Below, piece by piece: positions 1 through 12,829 of a stretch of DNA of 64,000 nucleotides. Below the pieces are notes generated by a model. The model was not told the origin of the DNA and searched no databases. It worked only from the letters and a program-made list of their open reading frames with translations. A program made the translations under genes and the position numbers. The stretch is from Nephromyces sp. MM_2019. Lineage: Eukaryota > Apicomplexa > Aconoidasida > Nephromycida. Position 1 is the stretch's first letter. The number at the start of each line of letters is the position of its first letter. The DNA is taken from positions 1 through 64,000 of the forward strand of contig JADHZB010002040.1 of assembly GCA_015657535.1 (NCBI GenBank). The letters are read 5' to 3'.

Positions 1-260
1 GCTAGTGGGGGTGATGCTAGTCAAGTTAAAAATTATGGGGATATAAAAATAGGGGGCGCTTAATTTGTTGGGAGGTTTATAGTGGGGAGTATAACTCGGG
101 GGTATAATCATACTGCAATTGGGGAGTAATAATTGCAGGGGGGTGGCAATCATAGGGGGCTAAACTTAGGGGAGTAATAATCATGGGGGTTCAGTAGATA
201 CCCGGTTCTATATTTAGGGGGCTAAGCTTCTAAAGGAGGGGGGGTTAGTAAAATCAAAGA
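1..260. repeat. Degenerate G-rich repeat tract
   Basis: The first 260 bases are a run of G4-G7 blocks separated by A/T-rich spacers. Variants of 'taataatcat' and 'ggggagtataa' recur every 15-30 bases. No reading frame or gene-like segment is visible. The tract lies just beyond the 3' end of the SNRNP40 gene and resembles in texture the degenerate field at 19.1-19.6 kb. It may continue beyond the window edge. Confidence 0.5.
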
Positions 261-349
261 TTAGCAAACGAGTAAATGGCTTCAGCTCAGACTCTAGGTT
301 GAAGACATTCCCCCCAGGGAAAGGGGGGGAGAGCTGGCAAATCATTTCT

Positions 350-3300
350 TCATAGTTTGATAGCTTTAATAAGCGGTTCTTCTACGTTGGGGTGCAACCC
401 AAAACTTATGCCATGAGAGAAATTGAAGCTACACACACACATACCCATGGAAGCCTACATAACCAAGAAAGACAGCCAATTGATATATAGCACACACCTC
501 ACAAAACACAAGGGTTTTTTAGATTCTGATTCCAATATGTGTGTGTGTGTGTGTATGTGCGGGTTACAAAGTAAACGGTAGCATGATATTTTTCTTGGAA
601 GCTCATAGACACAGGCGAAATCGACTGAATCCGTAGCAGTACATACACATACATAATTCTCTCAAACAAACCCCACACACACAAAAATAAATTACCCCAA
701 CTAAACCCCACACACACAAAACTATCTCAAACAAACCCCACACTTTTGATTACTCTGCTTCTTATAGAGCCCATCTAGATACACACCTCATTAACAGATC
801 CGTGGTGGCCTGGTAGCTTATAGAGGAGAGTTTTATCGGGTATTCTCCAGCAATAAGCGAATCGATCCGCTGATCCAGCAGCACACATAGAATCTTTCGG
901 ATCCCATCGCACTCTTAGAAGATTCTTCTCAAAGCTATGCTGGAAAAGTAACACACACAGAAACACACGTAGAAACGCCAATTACAGCTCAAAAAACCTC
1001 GCTATACATACTTAAAGAATAGAATGAAAACTATATGGGTGTAAGTACACCCCTGGATACACTGACTTTGAAGCAAGAATTAAATATCATCTACATAACA
1101 AAAACAGTGGAAAACGTGTGAAGAAAGCCTTCTGAGATTTTGTGTGTGTGTGCGTGTTACAGAGAGACAGAGACAGAGAGATATAGAGATAAATAGAAAG
1201 ATGCAAATAGAGCGAGCCATATATAACGACGCACATACACTCGGAGAGACATATAAAGACGGGCATAAACACACACGCTGAAAAACACGCATACACACAC
1301 AGAGAAACATAAAAATACATCTAAAGTCGCACGCACACGAGATGTAAAGAAGAGGAATTTTTAAAATACATTGAACTGCCGATGTACATACACTCTGAGG
1401 GTTAATAAAAGTTATGCAGACTAGTCTAAGACACACACACTCACACCCACACGCACACACACTCTAGCAATAACCAGCAGTAGGAACTACAAAACAATTC
1501 ACCGTAGCTCCACTAATAATAGACACACAGCGATTATTCCCAGGGTAATAAGGCTGTATATTCCACATACGCACAGTCTGATCCATACTGTTAGATAGTA
1601 GGTATGCGCTGCAACACATCATAAAAGAAGGAATCTGTGTGTATGCCACAGACAGTGAGTATTCATCTGAAAGAGAGAGTCTTCATTTTATCTCCACACA
1701 CACACACACACACGTGTAGGAAAGCATGGCCAACAAAGAGCTTCTTCGTTTATCTCACACAAGCCAATATAATGAAAAGAAAGTGTCCTCCTTTATCTCA
1801 CACACACGAGCAAATACATACATTAAATGAGAGTGCCTTCCTTTATATCACATACACACACACATATGAAATCGTGCGATAGCTCTTCTACTAGAAAGGC
1901 ATGCTTCTCCAGCGAGTTGTGCAGTACAGCGGGAAGCATGGCATGAAGTCTACAGATCAAAGACACACACAGGATGTAAGGATACGTTTTAGCCGCATTA
2001 ACACACACACATGCATCACAAAGGCTTAAGCCATGCTCTTTTAACATACCCATCTTTGCTGACATCTATTCCAGTGATTGAGTCGGCATGTCCTTGATAT
2101 GCCTCTACCGGAGTATCAGCTCTTAAATCATATACCTAAGAATATCGCACACACACACACAGGGTAAGTATTTGAAGGGTTCTAAGACTTTAAAAGCGCA
2201 AACATCGGTTACCATACAAAACTCGCCGTTAGCTTCTGGATATACACACACGAATTGCGCACGCAAAGATGCAGAGGCACATACATGCGCCTTCACACAA
2301 GCACTCAAGAAAACACGTACACACGCACTCAAGAAAACACGTACACACGCACTCAGCCACAATCACACACGGACTCAAACACACACACACACACACACTT
2401 AACCACGTATACACACACTCAACCACGCACACACGCATACACACACCCAAATATGATTATCCAAACTTCCAGAGAAGATCCGCTCTGCTGTATCATCAAA
2501 CGATACTGATAGCATCTGCAAAGTAAAGGAAAGAAGAAAACATCCAAAATGCTATTCCAGCGAAAAGGAGAATAGCAAATAGCAGTGTACATACACCACC
2601 CACTGATGGTGTTCAGAGCATTGTTCAAGCTGCTATCTCTTACTGCATGATAAAGCATGAGCATGCACATATACAGCGAAAAACACACATTCAGATGGTT
2701 TAAACACACAGTATGTTTACATGCCAAAATGCACACATAATTGCGTGTATATGCATATATTGGGCTGAATACATGCAATAGCACGCACACACGATTAGAC
2801 ACAATAGCAAAGCTAACGTCTATTGCATAAATGTAGCTATTAAAGGCTCGTTTTTTAAAGTAACGTTATCTAGTCTATTAGTCTTGAAGATGGAAGCATA
2901 CACACACACAGCCAACCATAGAGCGACACAGATACACATAGAGACACACACTAACACACAGAAAGACACACAGAGAGACACGCACTCACACACGAAGAAA
3001 CAAAGACTCACATAGACGCACAGACAGTTGCACACCTATCATAACTCACCTGAAATTGATGCTCAAACACTTTTGCACAACGACGTGTGCGGATATCCCA
3101 CACCTGAAGTTCAAAAAAGAAACGGTCTAATGCAAAAATGGAGGTTTTCACCTTGAAGAACAGGAAGAAAACACACAAGCAGAGGCTGAGAGAAAAAGAG
3201 GAAAGAAGGCACACACAGGCTGAGAAAGGAGGAGAGAAAAAATAAGCACATGGACTGAGTAAAGAGGAGGGAAAGAACGCACATACGCTAAGAATGAAGG

Positions 3301-6292
3301 AGGGAAAAATGCACAGAGGCTAATACGGGAGGAGCAGCTGGAAAAAAACACACAAAAATGCACCTTAACAGCTTGAAGAGGGAAAATATCAACAGCAAAA
3401 CACTGAAACACACACAAAGGGGCACAAAGAGAGCTCAACGGCAGCGAAACGAACGAAAGCAACCTCTTATTGCAATAAGAACATCATCTTCAAGATGAGT
3501 GTGTATTCTGCTTATGAAGATGAGGGCATAGCATTAGGCGCTCATGCACACCACAGTATCTGTGGTCGCCACAGGGTGCACACACACCTACTACACTAAA
3601 AAAATGGTAAAATAAGCAATCAAATAACTGTACTTAACCAAAATGCACACACCAAAGTTTAGGCTAAAACTGCCCATACACACGATAAAAACGCTCACAC
3701 ACATAAAAGAGTATATGCACACCACCTACACACACGATTATATATAAGGAAGACGAGCTAACTCTCTTACTCGTACAGTTCCATCATCTGAACCTGATAC
3801 TACCAAAGGGGTCCCCCTTCTAACTGTGTGGCATGAGTTTACAACACCCACATGACCGGCTGTGAAGCAGCAGAAATATAGGCTAAATCTCTGACTCATA
3901 GTTTTACGCATACACACACACATGGGCACATTTTTTTTCAGTATAGCACACACACATGCTTACATGTATACATCCACAGCAGAACACACATAAATGCATA
4001 TTCGTTTTTCCAGAAAAAAATACACACACACACACCTGCATAATTCTTTTCACGCAATAGCATACACGCATTTGCTTCTAAAGGTAGATATTCATCTTCA
4101 CTCAGCATACACACACCCCTTGAATCTGAGTGTAAATATACCCTTCTTACTGAGTTTTTTGAGGCGCCGCTCAGTTTCCACATCCCAAACTGCAACTGTT
4201 GAATCAGCTGAACAAGAATATAATCGCCTGAGGAAGCAAGAGGAGGAGAGTAAGTATAGAATATGCTGGATTTCAAGGTAGGGGAGTCTTCGTTATGCGT
4301 AGGTGTGTGTGAGGAGAATGTTGAAGATGTGCCTATAGTGAAGTGAATGCAGCAGAAGGAAACGTCTACCTCATACACAAAAAATGCCCACAATGAAGGG
4401 AAAAGTGAAATATAAAGGAAGAGCAAAGCAGCACACAAGACAGCACATAAGCCAGCACACAAGCTAACACATAAAGCAGCACACAGGCTCACAAAGCAAA
4501 ACATCAAGCAACAGAAAAAACATCACACAAAGCGGAATACAGGCTAACACACAAAGCAATACATCAAGCAACAGAAAAAACAACATACAAAGCACCACAC
4601 AGGCTAACACACAAAGCAACACACCAAAAGCAGCGCACAAAACAACACACCAAGCAACATACTCACCAAAAAACAAACAAAACAACACACATAGCAACAT
4701 ACAAAGTAACACACAAACTAATGCACACACCAACACATAGATAGATGAAGGACTCACGTGGAATCGTACGACCAGTGAATCTCCAGTATAGCGTTCATAT
4801 GACCCTTAAACATGCACCAATTTTCACAATCTCCAAACACCTTGAATATAACTGAGGGAAGAAGATGATGCTTGATACATTAAGTCAATTGTGTGTGCGT
4901 AGCTAGTCAGATGATACGACCCTTATCTGAGCAGAAGAGAGCTAATGACACACACCAAGCTATTCTACACTATACCAACCACACACACACGACAGTATAA
5001 TGAACTATACTAAGCACATACACTATAGTATACCAACCATAACACACACACACCACACACAAACCAAGCACATTACAAACACGCTACCCACACACCACAT
5101 ACACCAACTACACTTGTATATACACTCCAACTTACGGATGGTTTTGTCTGCTCCAGCAGTAGCAAGATTCAGCCCATCTGGAGAGAAGTCAAGCGCAAAC
5201 ACTTCGCCCTAACAAATAGGAATTCATACACACAACACCAGAGTTCTATGCTTTTTCTCACTTTTACTAAGCATTAAACATCTCTATTGTCAAGCTTTCA
5301 TCTACTTCACTGTAAAGCATAAATTTTGCTAGTAACACACACAATTTTCCGGAAACTCACAAAGCTATTCGCAGCGTTAAAAAGCCAAGAATAATGCTAT
5401 TTTTTTCATGCACACATACTAAAGATGAGTCACACTATATTAATCAACACACAATCAAATACAGACACACAGAAATGAGTTGAAGCCACTCAGTAAGCAA
5501 ACGCTTTAAGATGCACAGTACCCATACTGACACTTATTTTTACCCACGAAAAAAGGCACACACACCTACAGAAAGCTGTGAGAAAGCAAGGCAATCAGCT
5601 CTCAATTATCAACACGTCATCCACACACACCTACAAACAGCTATAAGAATAAAATCAGCCCTCAAGCATCAAAACACACGTTAATAGTATTCATAGCTAA
5701 CCAACATTACCTCATGGCCTGAAAGTAGCATAGTAGGCTGTGCAAGGCCTGACTTTCTCTGAAGAAGAAAAAATTCATCAAAAAAAGAGAATTAAAACGA
5801 ACCTCTGCGATTCTACATATTTGCTTCATATCATAATCTGCTTCCAAGAGATACACAGTGAAGATCACCGAAGAATATATTCTCTTCAAAGAAGCAAATT
5901 CCTACTGCTTTCTTCAACTCTCTAACAGTTCGTTTGTGGACTTTACGTTAGCCGTATATTGAAGTATGTTCTATCTTCATTGGAATTTCGCCAACCATAA
6001 AACTGGTCCGACGTTTGCACACACTTTCACTACTTCTTCAGTATCTTCTTATCCTACACTTTCACTACTTCTCAGTCCCTCTATAGGAACTAAAGCTAGC
6101 AACACCAAAACCACCTCTTCAACCTAGTTTCCTAGATATTCGACTTTTTCCATGTTAATAAACGATGAAAAACATCCAAACTTCCAGAAGAACCAGAGAA
6201 ACATCAACTCAGCTAAAAGAATAGCATCACACCTTTGATGCAGGCTGTAAATCCGGAGTTTGCACCGCCAGACTTTCCACAGGACCTTCCAT
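350..6292 (-). CDS. SNRNP40: U5 snRNP 40 kDa WD40 protein (12 exons)
   Basis: WD40-repeat component of the U5 snRNP and the U4/U6.U5 tri-snRNP of the spliceosome, acting in the nucleus. Exons on the minus strand: 6292-6233, 5758-5711, 5208-5136, 4851-4758, 4227-4151, 3859-3771, 3103-3050, 2515-2447, 2135-2050, 1608-1491, 939-785, 404-350. All phases match and every junction is GT-AG. The joined protein is 325 residues and follows human SNRNP40 from the first blade (LLSGHEGEVFALDFSPDG) through VNSC, SGSDDGTVR, AYQGHADSITG and GSADRFAYCW to KLPGHHGSVNEV. It starts at the only suitable ATG (6292), with a short N-terminus before the propeller. Introns are packed with GT/CA microsatellite, and several donors sit directly in (GT)n. 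The last exon is the least certain: it gives HPNVEEPLIKAIKL and then stop, so the usual closing strand is missing. Family assignment is secure from whole-length agreement. Confidence 0.95.
2301..2348. repeat. Two perfect copies of a 24-bp unit in SNRNP40 intron 8
   Basis: The 24-base unit beginning GCACTCAAGAAAACACG occurs twice exactly (2301-2324 and 2325-2348), and a third copy decays after GCACTCA. It is embedded in (CA)n on the plus strand, which is (TG)n on the transcribed sense strand. Confidence 0.85.
4483..4622. repeat. 60-bp period tandem repeat in SNRNP40 intron 4
   Basis: ACATCAAGCAACAGAAAAAA is identical at 4501 and 4561, and AGGCTAACACACAAAGCAA is identical at 4541 and 4601, giving a 60-bp period. 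A degenerate first copy starts near 4485. The repeat lies wholly inside the intron between exons 4 and 5. Confidence 0.8.
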
Positions 6293-9200
6293 CGTCTTCA
6301 GCAAAACAGAGCGGAGGATGTTTCGAGGAAAATACAAAGAAAGCGATGATGATACGCTTGGAGTGATGAAGGTGATATTGGAGGGGGGAAGAAAAAAAGG
6401 CATAAAATATAAAAAGCTTCTATACCCCCTCCTTCCACACACCTTTCAGTATGTGGTAGCTAAGCCGTTCATAATGGGATTGTGTTTGTGAGTAATCAGA
6501 AGGAAGATATGAATCTAAATATAGGAATGTTCGTGGGGTATGGGGTGTAAGTGTACACCTGCTTGAATATTTTGTTCAATGTGTGTGTGTGGGTGTCGTA
6601 TATATGTGTGTGTATACCTTTAATATGTGGGCGTTTGGTGTGTACGTAGGTTTGTGTGCGTGTGCAGTCGTATGTATATGGTCCTGTGAGTATGAGTGGG
6701 TTTGCGGGTGTGCGTAGTTGTGTGTGTCGGCTTGTGAGTGTGCGCGGGTTTGTGTGTGGATTTGTCTGTGCACGTGGGCTTACCTGTGTGTGTGTTTCTC
6801 TATGTGCATTGGTTTCTTTGTTTATGTCCATTTCTCTATGTGCATCGCTTTCTCTGTGTGTGTGAAGTTATCTGTGCGTGCACGCCGCGTGAGTGTGTGC
6901 AACAGTAAGTGGGTATATCAGGAGTCGAGGTGGCTAGAAATTTTCCCAGGACAAACTCCACGATAAAGCGGAAGAAACAATGAAATGGTGAGAGTAGGCA
7001 CTGTAACTAGCAAAGAAAAGCGATTATACGATCAATCATATCAAGCATCAGACTATTACTTACTTCCTCATGAAAAAATTATGGTTTAAACAAAATGTAG
7101 TCCATCGTTTTCAATGTGGCCTCTAGTTTTATAGAATGCAGAGCACTGCTCGAATACGCTGCTTCCAGCTTCTAGAAGCTTCGAAAGGAAGAGAATTCCT
7201 ATTTCATATCTACAACATGTTGGTTCAACCTCTATAAGCGTTATGTTTTTAAATAAGGCAACTATTCATTGAAAAAAGGGTATAGCGCTTTCTGTATACA
7301 CGTGTATGTGGGGGAAAACGTGGTGTATTTGAGGTTCACGTAGTGTATGTGGGTCAAAACACGTATGTGCGCAGGTGAAAGCATTGCAAGTCTCTCCTAA
7401 TTAAAGCGTGTGTGTGTATCTAGATTAAAGCATTGCATGTCTTTTCTAGTTAAAACATCATGTCTCTCTCTCAGTTGAAGCGGCGTATATGCTTAACTTA
7501 AATTGTTGCTGCTACTTCGCTTGCGCCGGCAGCAACTAAGCTTAAAGGCATGATCGCCATAAAAACCCCTTCATGTTATCAGTAGTCCAAAGCATTCACC
7601 TGTTTATGGCAAGTACCCGCAGACTTAAAAGCACTGCACTGCATGGGCTGCATGCCTTTATGTTAGGCTTGTACAGAAGATGTGGAGTTCGCTGGCGAAA
7701 GTATACATTCAAGTTCTTCTGGAACATGAAAAAATCCCAGAGATACTACGCATCTGCGTCGTTGAGTCTTAAAAGCCACAAGCACCCACTTATGATGAAC
7801 GCGTATAAGACGATGCCAAAAACGCAGGCCAGCAAGCACACAAGAAGACAACACTACTTGCTGGTAATATCTTGTGTGCTATGGGAAAAGCTGAAAGTTT
7901 ATTAGGTACTATATTTACTTGCCGGTAATTAGTATTTTTTCCATGTAGCTTTATCGCTTTTCCTAGTTTGCAAGAAAAGAATTGTGTCTACCTTCCCGGT
8001 AACACTCGGGCTCTTATGACCCCGAAAAGTACTCGTTTAGTGATTACTTTCATGTCTCCTACTCAGACTCCTATTATTGAGAATTACGTTTCGTAACAAT
8101 TTTCCTGAATATTTCTTTTCTTGGTTTTTTCCTTCATTTTCATATGATCTCATTAAAGGTTAAGTTTTTCACACCCTTCTTTGGTATATGGCAGGAAGCC
8201 GTCCACGTCCTCTACACAACAGTATAAGTTATACGAAGAAACAAAACACCACAAAGGAAGGGAAGACCAGTGTCAGCGAGCGATTGGAGGGTAAGCCGTG
8301 CTGTACAACCCAAGCAATTCACGCATGAACTCAGTGGCATCATATACTCCCACTAATGTGGCAGAAATATATATACCAGCTATATTTACATAGCAGAAAC
8401 TGCAATTTTATGGTTAGAATCAAAAGCTGCAAGAAGTCCATGTGCTCTCCCGCGAGGACGGCTGCTAGTAGCGCACGTCGCCAACCCCTCCAAATCCCAG
8501 CCGCTCCGTACACCGTACCCCTCCAAGCTTCACATTTTTCATGTGTACTTCACCTGTACCAGCAGGTAGAATAGCCACCTCTGATGTACTCTCCAGCTGA
8601 CACGAGAGTCTCCCTCGTTAAAAAAGACACGAGCGGTGACTCAGTTTCCGGCACCCATATCCGCGTAAAAAGTAGCGGTTACCTGCCAAAATACAAGCCC
8701 TCCCGCACTTTTGTCTCATGGTGACTGAACTTGCTTTAAAGGACACCAGACTTTAAGAATGATGATGCAGTCGGCCGCTTTTCAGTCGGTAACGCACCTC
8801 AAAAACAAATTGTCGGAAAGCAAACTACCGAATTAAAGTAAAAGATAATTGCCTCAAAGAAAGCCACACACCGTACTTTCGACGTGATTAAATTAAATTC
8901 CCTTAGGCAAGCTATACTGCAGTCCCTGCGCTAACTGAAAAGCACGCAAATACAGCAGCCATACAGCCTAAATATGTAGCATATATGCTACACTTAATCC
9001 ACATTGAAAACAGTCGAATGACTGTGGTACACCTGAGGCCACCTCCCTATGTTAGACTATACACATGAATACACTTCAAAAAGCATGTCAGCGAGCAATC
9101 GCAAAACAAAATCACAAAGGTAACTTACGTGCGCAAGCGCACCCCAATAACTCACAACATATAATTACCTCCATCTGTTTCGCGGTAAAACTCGTTTTTC

Positions 9201-10689
9201 AAACTTCCAAAAATCAAAAATTGACTCGGCCAGGAAAGTAGCTGATAATTCGAAGGGTAACACAACTCCCACACGGGCACATATAAACATAAATCATACC
9301 AAAAAATGCGAAGAACATACCCTCACCAGGTACATATTGAAAATAACCGCCCCTAACTACGTGTTATATCTCCAGTTTTTCACGGAAAGACAACAAGATC
9401 AGAAGAGATACATTTATGTTTGGATTAAAATTCCGACGTATATACAAAGCGCACCCATGCGAGCATACAGCTGTACACCGAGTTGTACTTGTACCTCCCT
9501 GCGCTCGTGCAGAGGCATACCACTTTATACTTACTCTTCATATTTGTACGTATAAGCTTATCAAGAAAAACGCAACACCGCTTCCGCGAGATTCAAGAGA
9601 AAATCCGTGGCATACATTATTTTCCCATAAATCTCTAAACTTCCTACTCTTCTAATCAATAATTCTACCCTACTAATATTATTAGTGTAAATATTAACTT
9701 TACCAAAAGTTATGTATCGGAAACTTAATTTAATAAAAGTTTATTTTATAAATTCCTTTACGTAGCTGCGTAGAATATCCGCTGATTTTATCAATGGGGC
9801 GTATTCCCTAAAAGAGAGCTTCCACAATGGACTGAGATATCGACTATGCGACCATGAAAGCATGATTTGTACCACGCTGGCAACCAGCCGCGAGCCTCAA
9901 CATCAGTCGCTCCAGTGCTTTGATCAGATTTACTACTTCATGTCTAGGCTCCAGCTCAAGAAATGAAGTACTCCCCCAACATAATACACCATCCTTCCGC
10001 AAGATAGCAGAGGAAGAAAGCAGTCATGCCGAAGTATTCAGGGCAGTTCCTATACGTTATCACGCTCCATAGCGCAGTGTCGACATATCCCATACATATT
10101 GTTCACAGAACAACTTGAGCAACCCATAAGCTTGCTTAGTTACAATAAAGTACGGTTTGCGGGGAAGAAATATACATATTATCTTGGCAGAAACGAACGG
10201 ATATCTCTCTCAAGAACTCATACGTAAATGACAGAACAGGAACAGGAAAAAAAATTCAGGTACGAACACATACAATTATTCACAATATACATTAGATATT
10301 TAGCACGTTTGGTGATTTTTATGGATTAGTAGGTAACCCAGAGGGAATCAAGACCCCACATTATCACAGGAAACTATGAATGAAATATTTCTACAAACAC
10401 CACCACCACCATCGCGTATGCAACACATAAGGAGCTATTCTTCTGCACCTTCAATTTAAGAAAAAGCGTTTGTTGCGACATAAGCACCACGCAAAAAATC
10501 ACCTCCTTTAGTCATATACTGCGACAAAATACACACAAATAGAGCAGTGCACATAATAACATAACATACACTCCAAAAAAAAATAAAAAAGTCGCTCAGA
10601 TTATCGGAAATTAAAATCTCAGGGCGGTTTCACGGAATTATAATCTGGCGAAATCACTACCATAAGGAGAGAACCGAACGCTTAATTCA
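6293..10689. other. Intergenic region with GT-rich tract; no gene established
   Basis: Between the SNRNP40 start and the PRL stop. From about 6550 to 6900 the plus strand is GT-rich, the opposite polarity to the SNRNP40 gene body. Beyond that, two plus-strand segments look like exons: 6950-6987, after TTTTCCCAG and before GTGAGA, encoding DKLHDKAEETMK; and 7677-7772, after GTACAG, encoding 31 residues from KMWSSLAKVYIQ to a TAA. I could not join them or recognise the product. 8000-10680 shows only short unsupported open frames. Confidence 0.4.
7370..7495. repeat. Imperfect ~25-bp tandem repeat
   Basis: Four to five diverged copies of a unit like TTAAAGCATTGCATGTCT followed by TTCTAG, each starting with 'ttaaag', 'ttaaaa' or 'ttgaag'. 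Copies differ by several bases and one is replaced by GT repeats. No coding potential is seen. Confidence 0.6.
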
Positions 10690-12829
10690 CTACATTACGC
10701 TACAGCCACTAATACAGGACTTCTTCCTAGTGCGACATTTATAGCTCTTCAAAAATTGTAATTGCCTCCTGTTTATGGCACCTATAAGTACAAAAACGAG
10801 TATCTCTCAGAGACATGCTCAAACGTAAAAATTTTGATATACAGAAAAATGGCATAAAAACATTGAATGATGAAACTAATGCACAAGCCAGAGCAGCTAG
10901 AGGGGTATGTAATGATCAAAACATATACAAAGACACATCAATAGGCACGTAAATAACCATAAAAAAACACACAAAAAAGAACTAACAAGCTACCCATGAT
11001 AAAACAATCAAATAATAAGAAAAAAAATAAATCTGCGTAACACACAACTAGTAAGTTTTTGCACTTACCCTTTCTTCGGTCTCTCACAAATGTTATGGCA
11101 TCGATAGGATCCATCCCTTCTTCAACAAAAGCAATCGCTACCAAGACGGGGGCTCTTCCCAAACCAGCCACGCAATGAACGGCAATTGCTCCATTACGCT
11201 TTATGCAGCCTCTCACCAGCTCCTATGAAGGAAAACAAAGCAAGTACAAGCCATAAATGCCGTCTCCATAGATACGCGCAAGCCCCCCTTCACACAATGA
11301 TATGTTTCATCTACATATCAGCAGTGATCCCACATATAACAACGTACTCCTAATAAAGCAACCATAAACATACGGGGTTATCAGCACACCGCATAGCCTC
11401 CAACACACGGTTTAACCAACACATTGCACAAACCTCAGCAAAAGAACCATTTAATAAGCGAGCACACAAAGAAATCAACCACATGTTGATTAACCTATAA
11501 TGCATAAACCTCTGCGAAAAATGACGACACACCAAATACAACCTGTACCTTCATAAAATTTGGAATAAGGCTCAGAAAATTCGCGCGAAAAATGATTTTT
11601 CTCAGGGATAATAAACCTAACCAAACCCCCCCCTCAAAAAACTCAGTGAAAACCTCCCCCCCATTGTACAAAACCCAGTGAACTCCCCCCCCCTTTTACA
11701 CATATCGAATGAAAACTTCCCCCTACAAATTCAATGAAAACTCCGCCTTTTCAAAAACCATAGTTCTTTATAGAGAAAAAAATAGGTAAACAAGATGAAA
11801 CCCCAAACCTACCATCCACTTATCTATGATTTCGTTTCCAGGAGCTTCTCCATCATCAAAAAGAAGTTCCTAAAACAAGAAATGGAATTTTACAGAAAAA
11901 ACCCGTTTCAGAAAAGTTTGCAAACTTGAAGATCAAGCAGAGAAAAAGCTGGTCGAATTTCAGCACATCGCATAAATTGACAGAAAAAAACTACCTCACA
12001 ACATACAGACACCACCTTAGCGAAGCATGTCGCATTATACGCACATGAAAAAATACAGAAAAAAAACTGAAATGAAGATAATCACAAGCTCTAATCGTAA
12101 GGAAAATCACAAAAAAAATACAAACATTACAAAGCCAACAAACCAGTCAGCGCACCAGACTTATCACTAAAAAAGAGGAAAAAAATCAAAGAAATTCCAA
12201 ATTTTCGGCATCAAAAAGTGGTGCTCGTATTCTTCGGAATAGCACGTATTAAACCTACGCTAAACATACATGATACCTACATTAACACACACGCGAAGAG
12301 ACGCATAATATATATATACTGAGAAAGCGTAGTTGCAAGCGCGAGACTGACAAAATGAAGATGGTGAGGACATGAAGCATAATACTTCATAGATCTTCGT
12401 GCTTTACTCACATGCACTCTTATTCCCGAAGACAAAATCATGCCGTCATCGTAAGTGCTCTCGCAAGTCCTTACTAAATCAGTAACACCATAATCCCGCA
12501 TAGCCTGATTTTGCACGCAAGGAAAATTGGAAGGAGGCCTTTATCCTTACTTTTAGAAACGCACACACGTAAAGGTCATGAGGACATCAAAAAAAATCCT
12601 TGAACTCAGAAGAACGTAGACAAAAACCTCAAATTCAGAACATACAAACACACAACCAAATCCACACCGCTACCCACCAACTAACCCCCAACTCCACACC
12701 AACCCCCCACCCCCCACCTACCCTAATATAAGCCTCCAAGTTATCATTGCTCGGTGCATCAATTATCAAAAACCTCAACTTTCCAGATTCCACGCGGGTT
12801 GGTTGATTCATAAACACAGGGACTGCCAT
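10690..12829 (-). CDS. PTP4A: PRL-type (PTP4A) prenylated protein tyrosine phosphatase, 5 exons
   Basis: Phosphatase of regenerating liver family: small dual-specificity-like phosphatases that also bind CNNM magnesium transporters and sit on membranes through a prenyl anchor. Exons: 12829-12722, 12504-12412, 11869-11813, 11222-11069, 10781-10690; phases agree and all junctions are GT-AG. The product is 167 residues, close to the usual ~170. Visible signatures are the P-loop [11 protein letters not shown] with catalytic Cys103 and Arg109, general-acid region FDDGEAPGN (Asp72/73), the regulatory-cysteine position VRTC (Cys50), and [16 protein letters not shown] near the C-terminus. The last residues are basic and end in CSVM, a CaaX box expected to be farnesylated; this confirms the last exon and stop. 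The start is the first ATG, with the usual short N-terminus ([18 protein letters not shown]). Introns 1 and 3 are C-rich on the plus strand. Confidence 0.95.
11622..11750. repeat. C-run repeat in PRL intron 3
   Basis: Four units spaced about 30-36 bases, each a run of five to ten C followed by a variant of CAGTGAAAAC or CAATGAAAAC. On the transcribed strand these are G runs. Confidence 0.7.

Noticed and set aside
2172..2526. Long plus-strand open frames rich in His/Thr.
   Set aside because: They are translations of CA repeats inside an SNRNP40 intron.
6496..6966. Open frames on both strands over the GT-rich tract.
   Set aside because: Low-complexity repeat translation (Val/Cys or Thr/His repeats) with no splice or start support.
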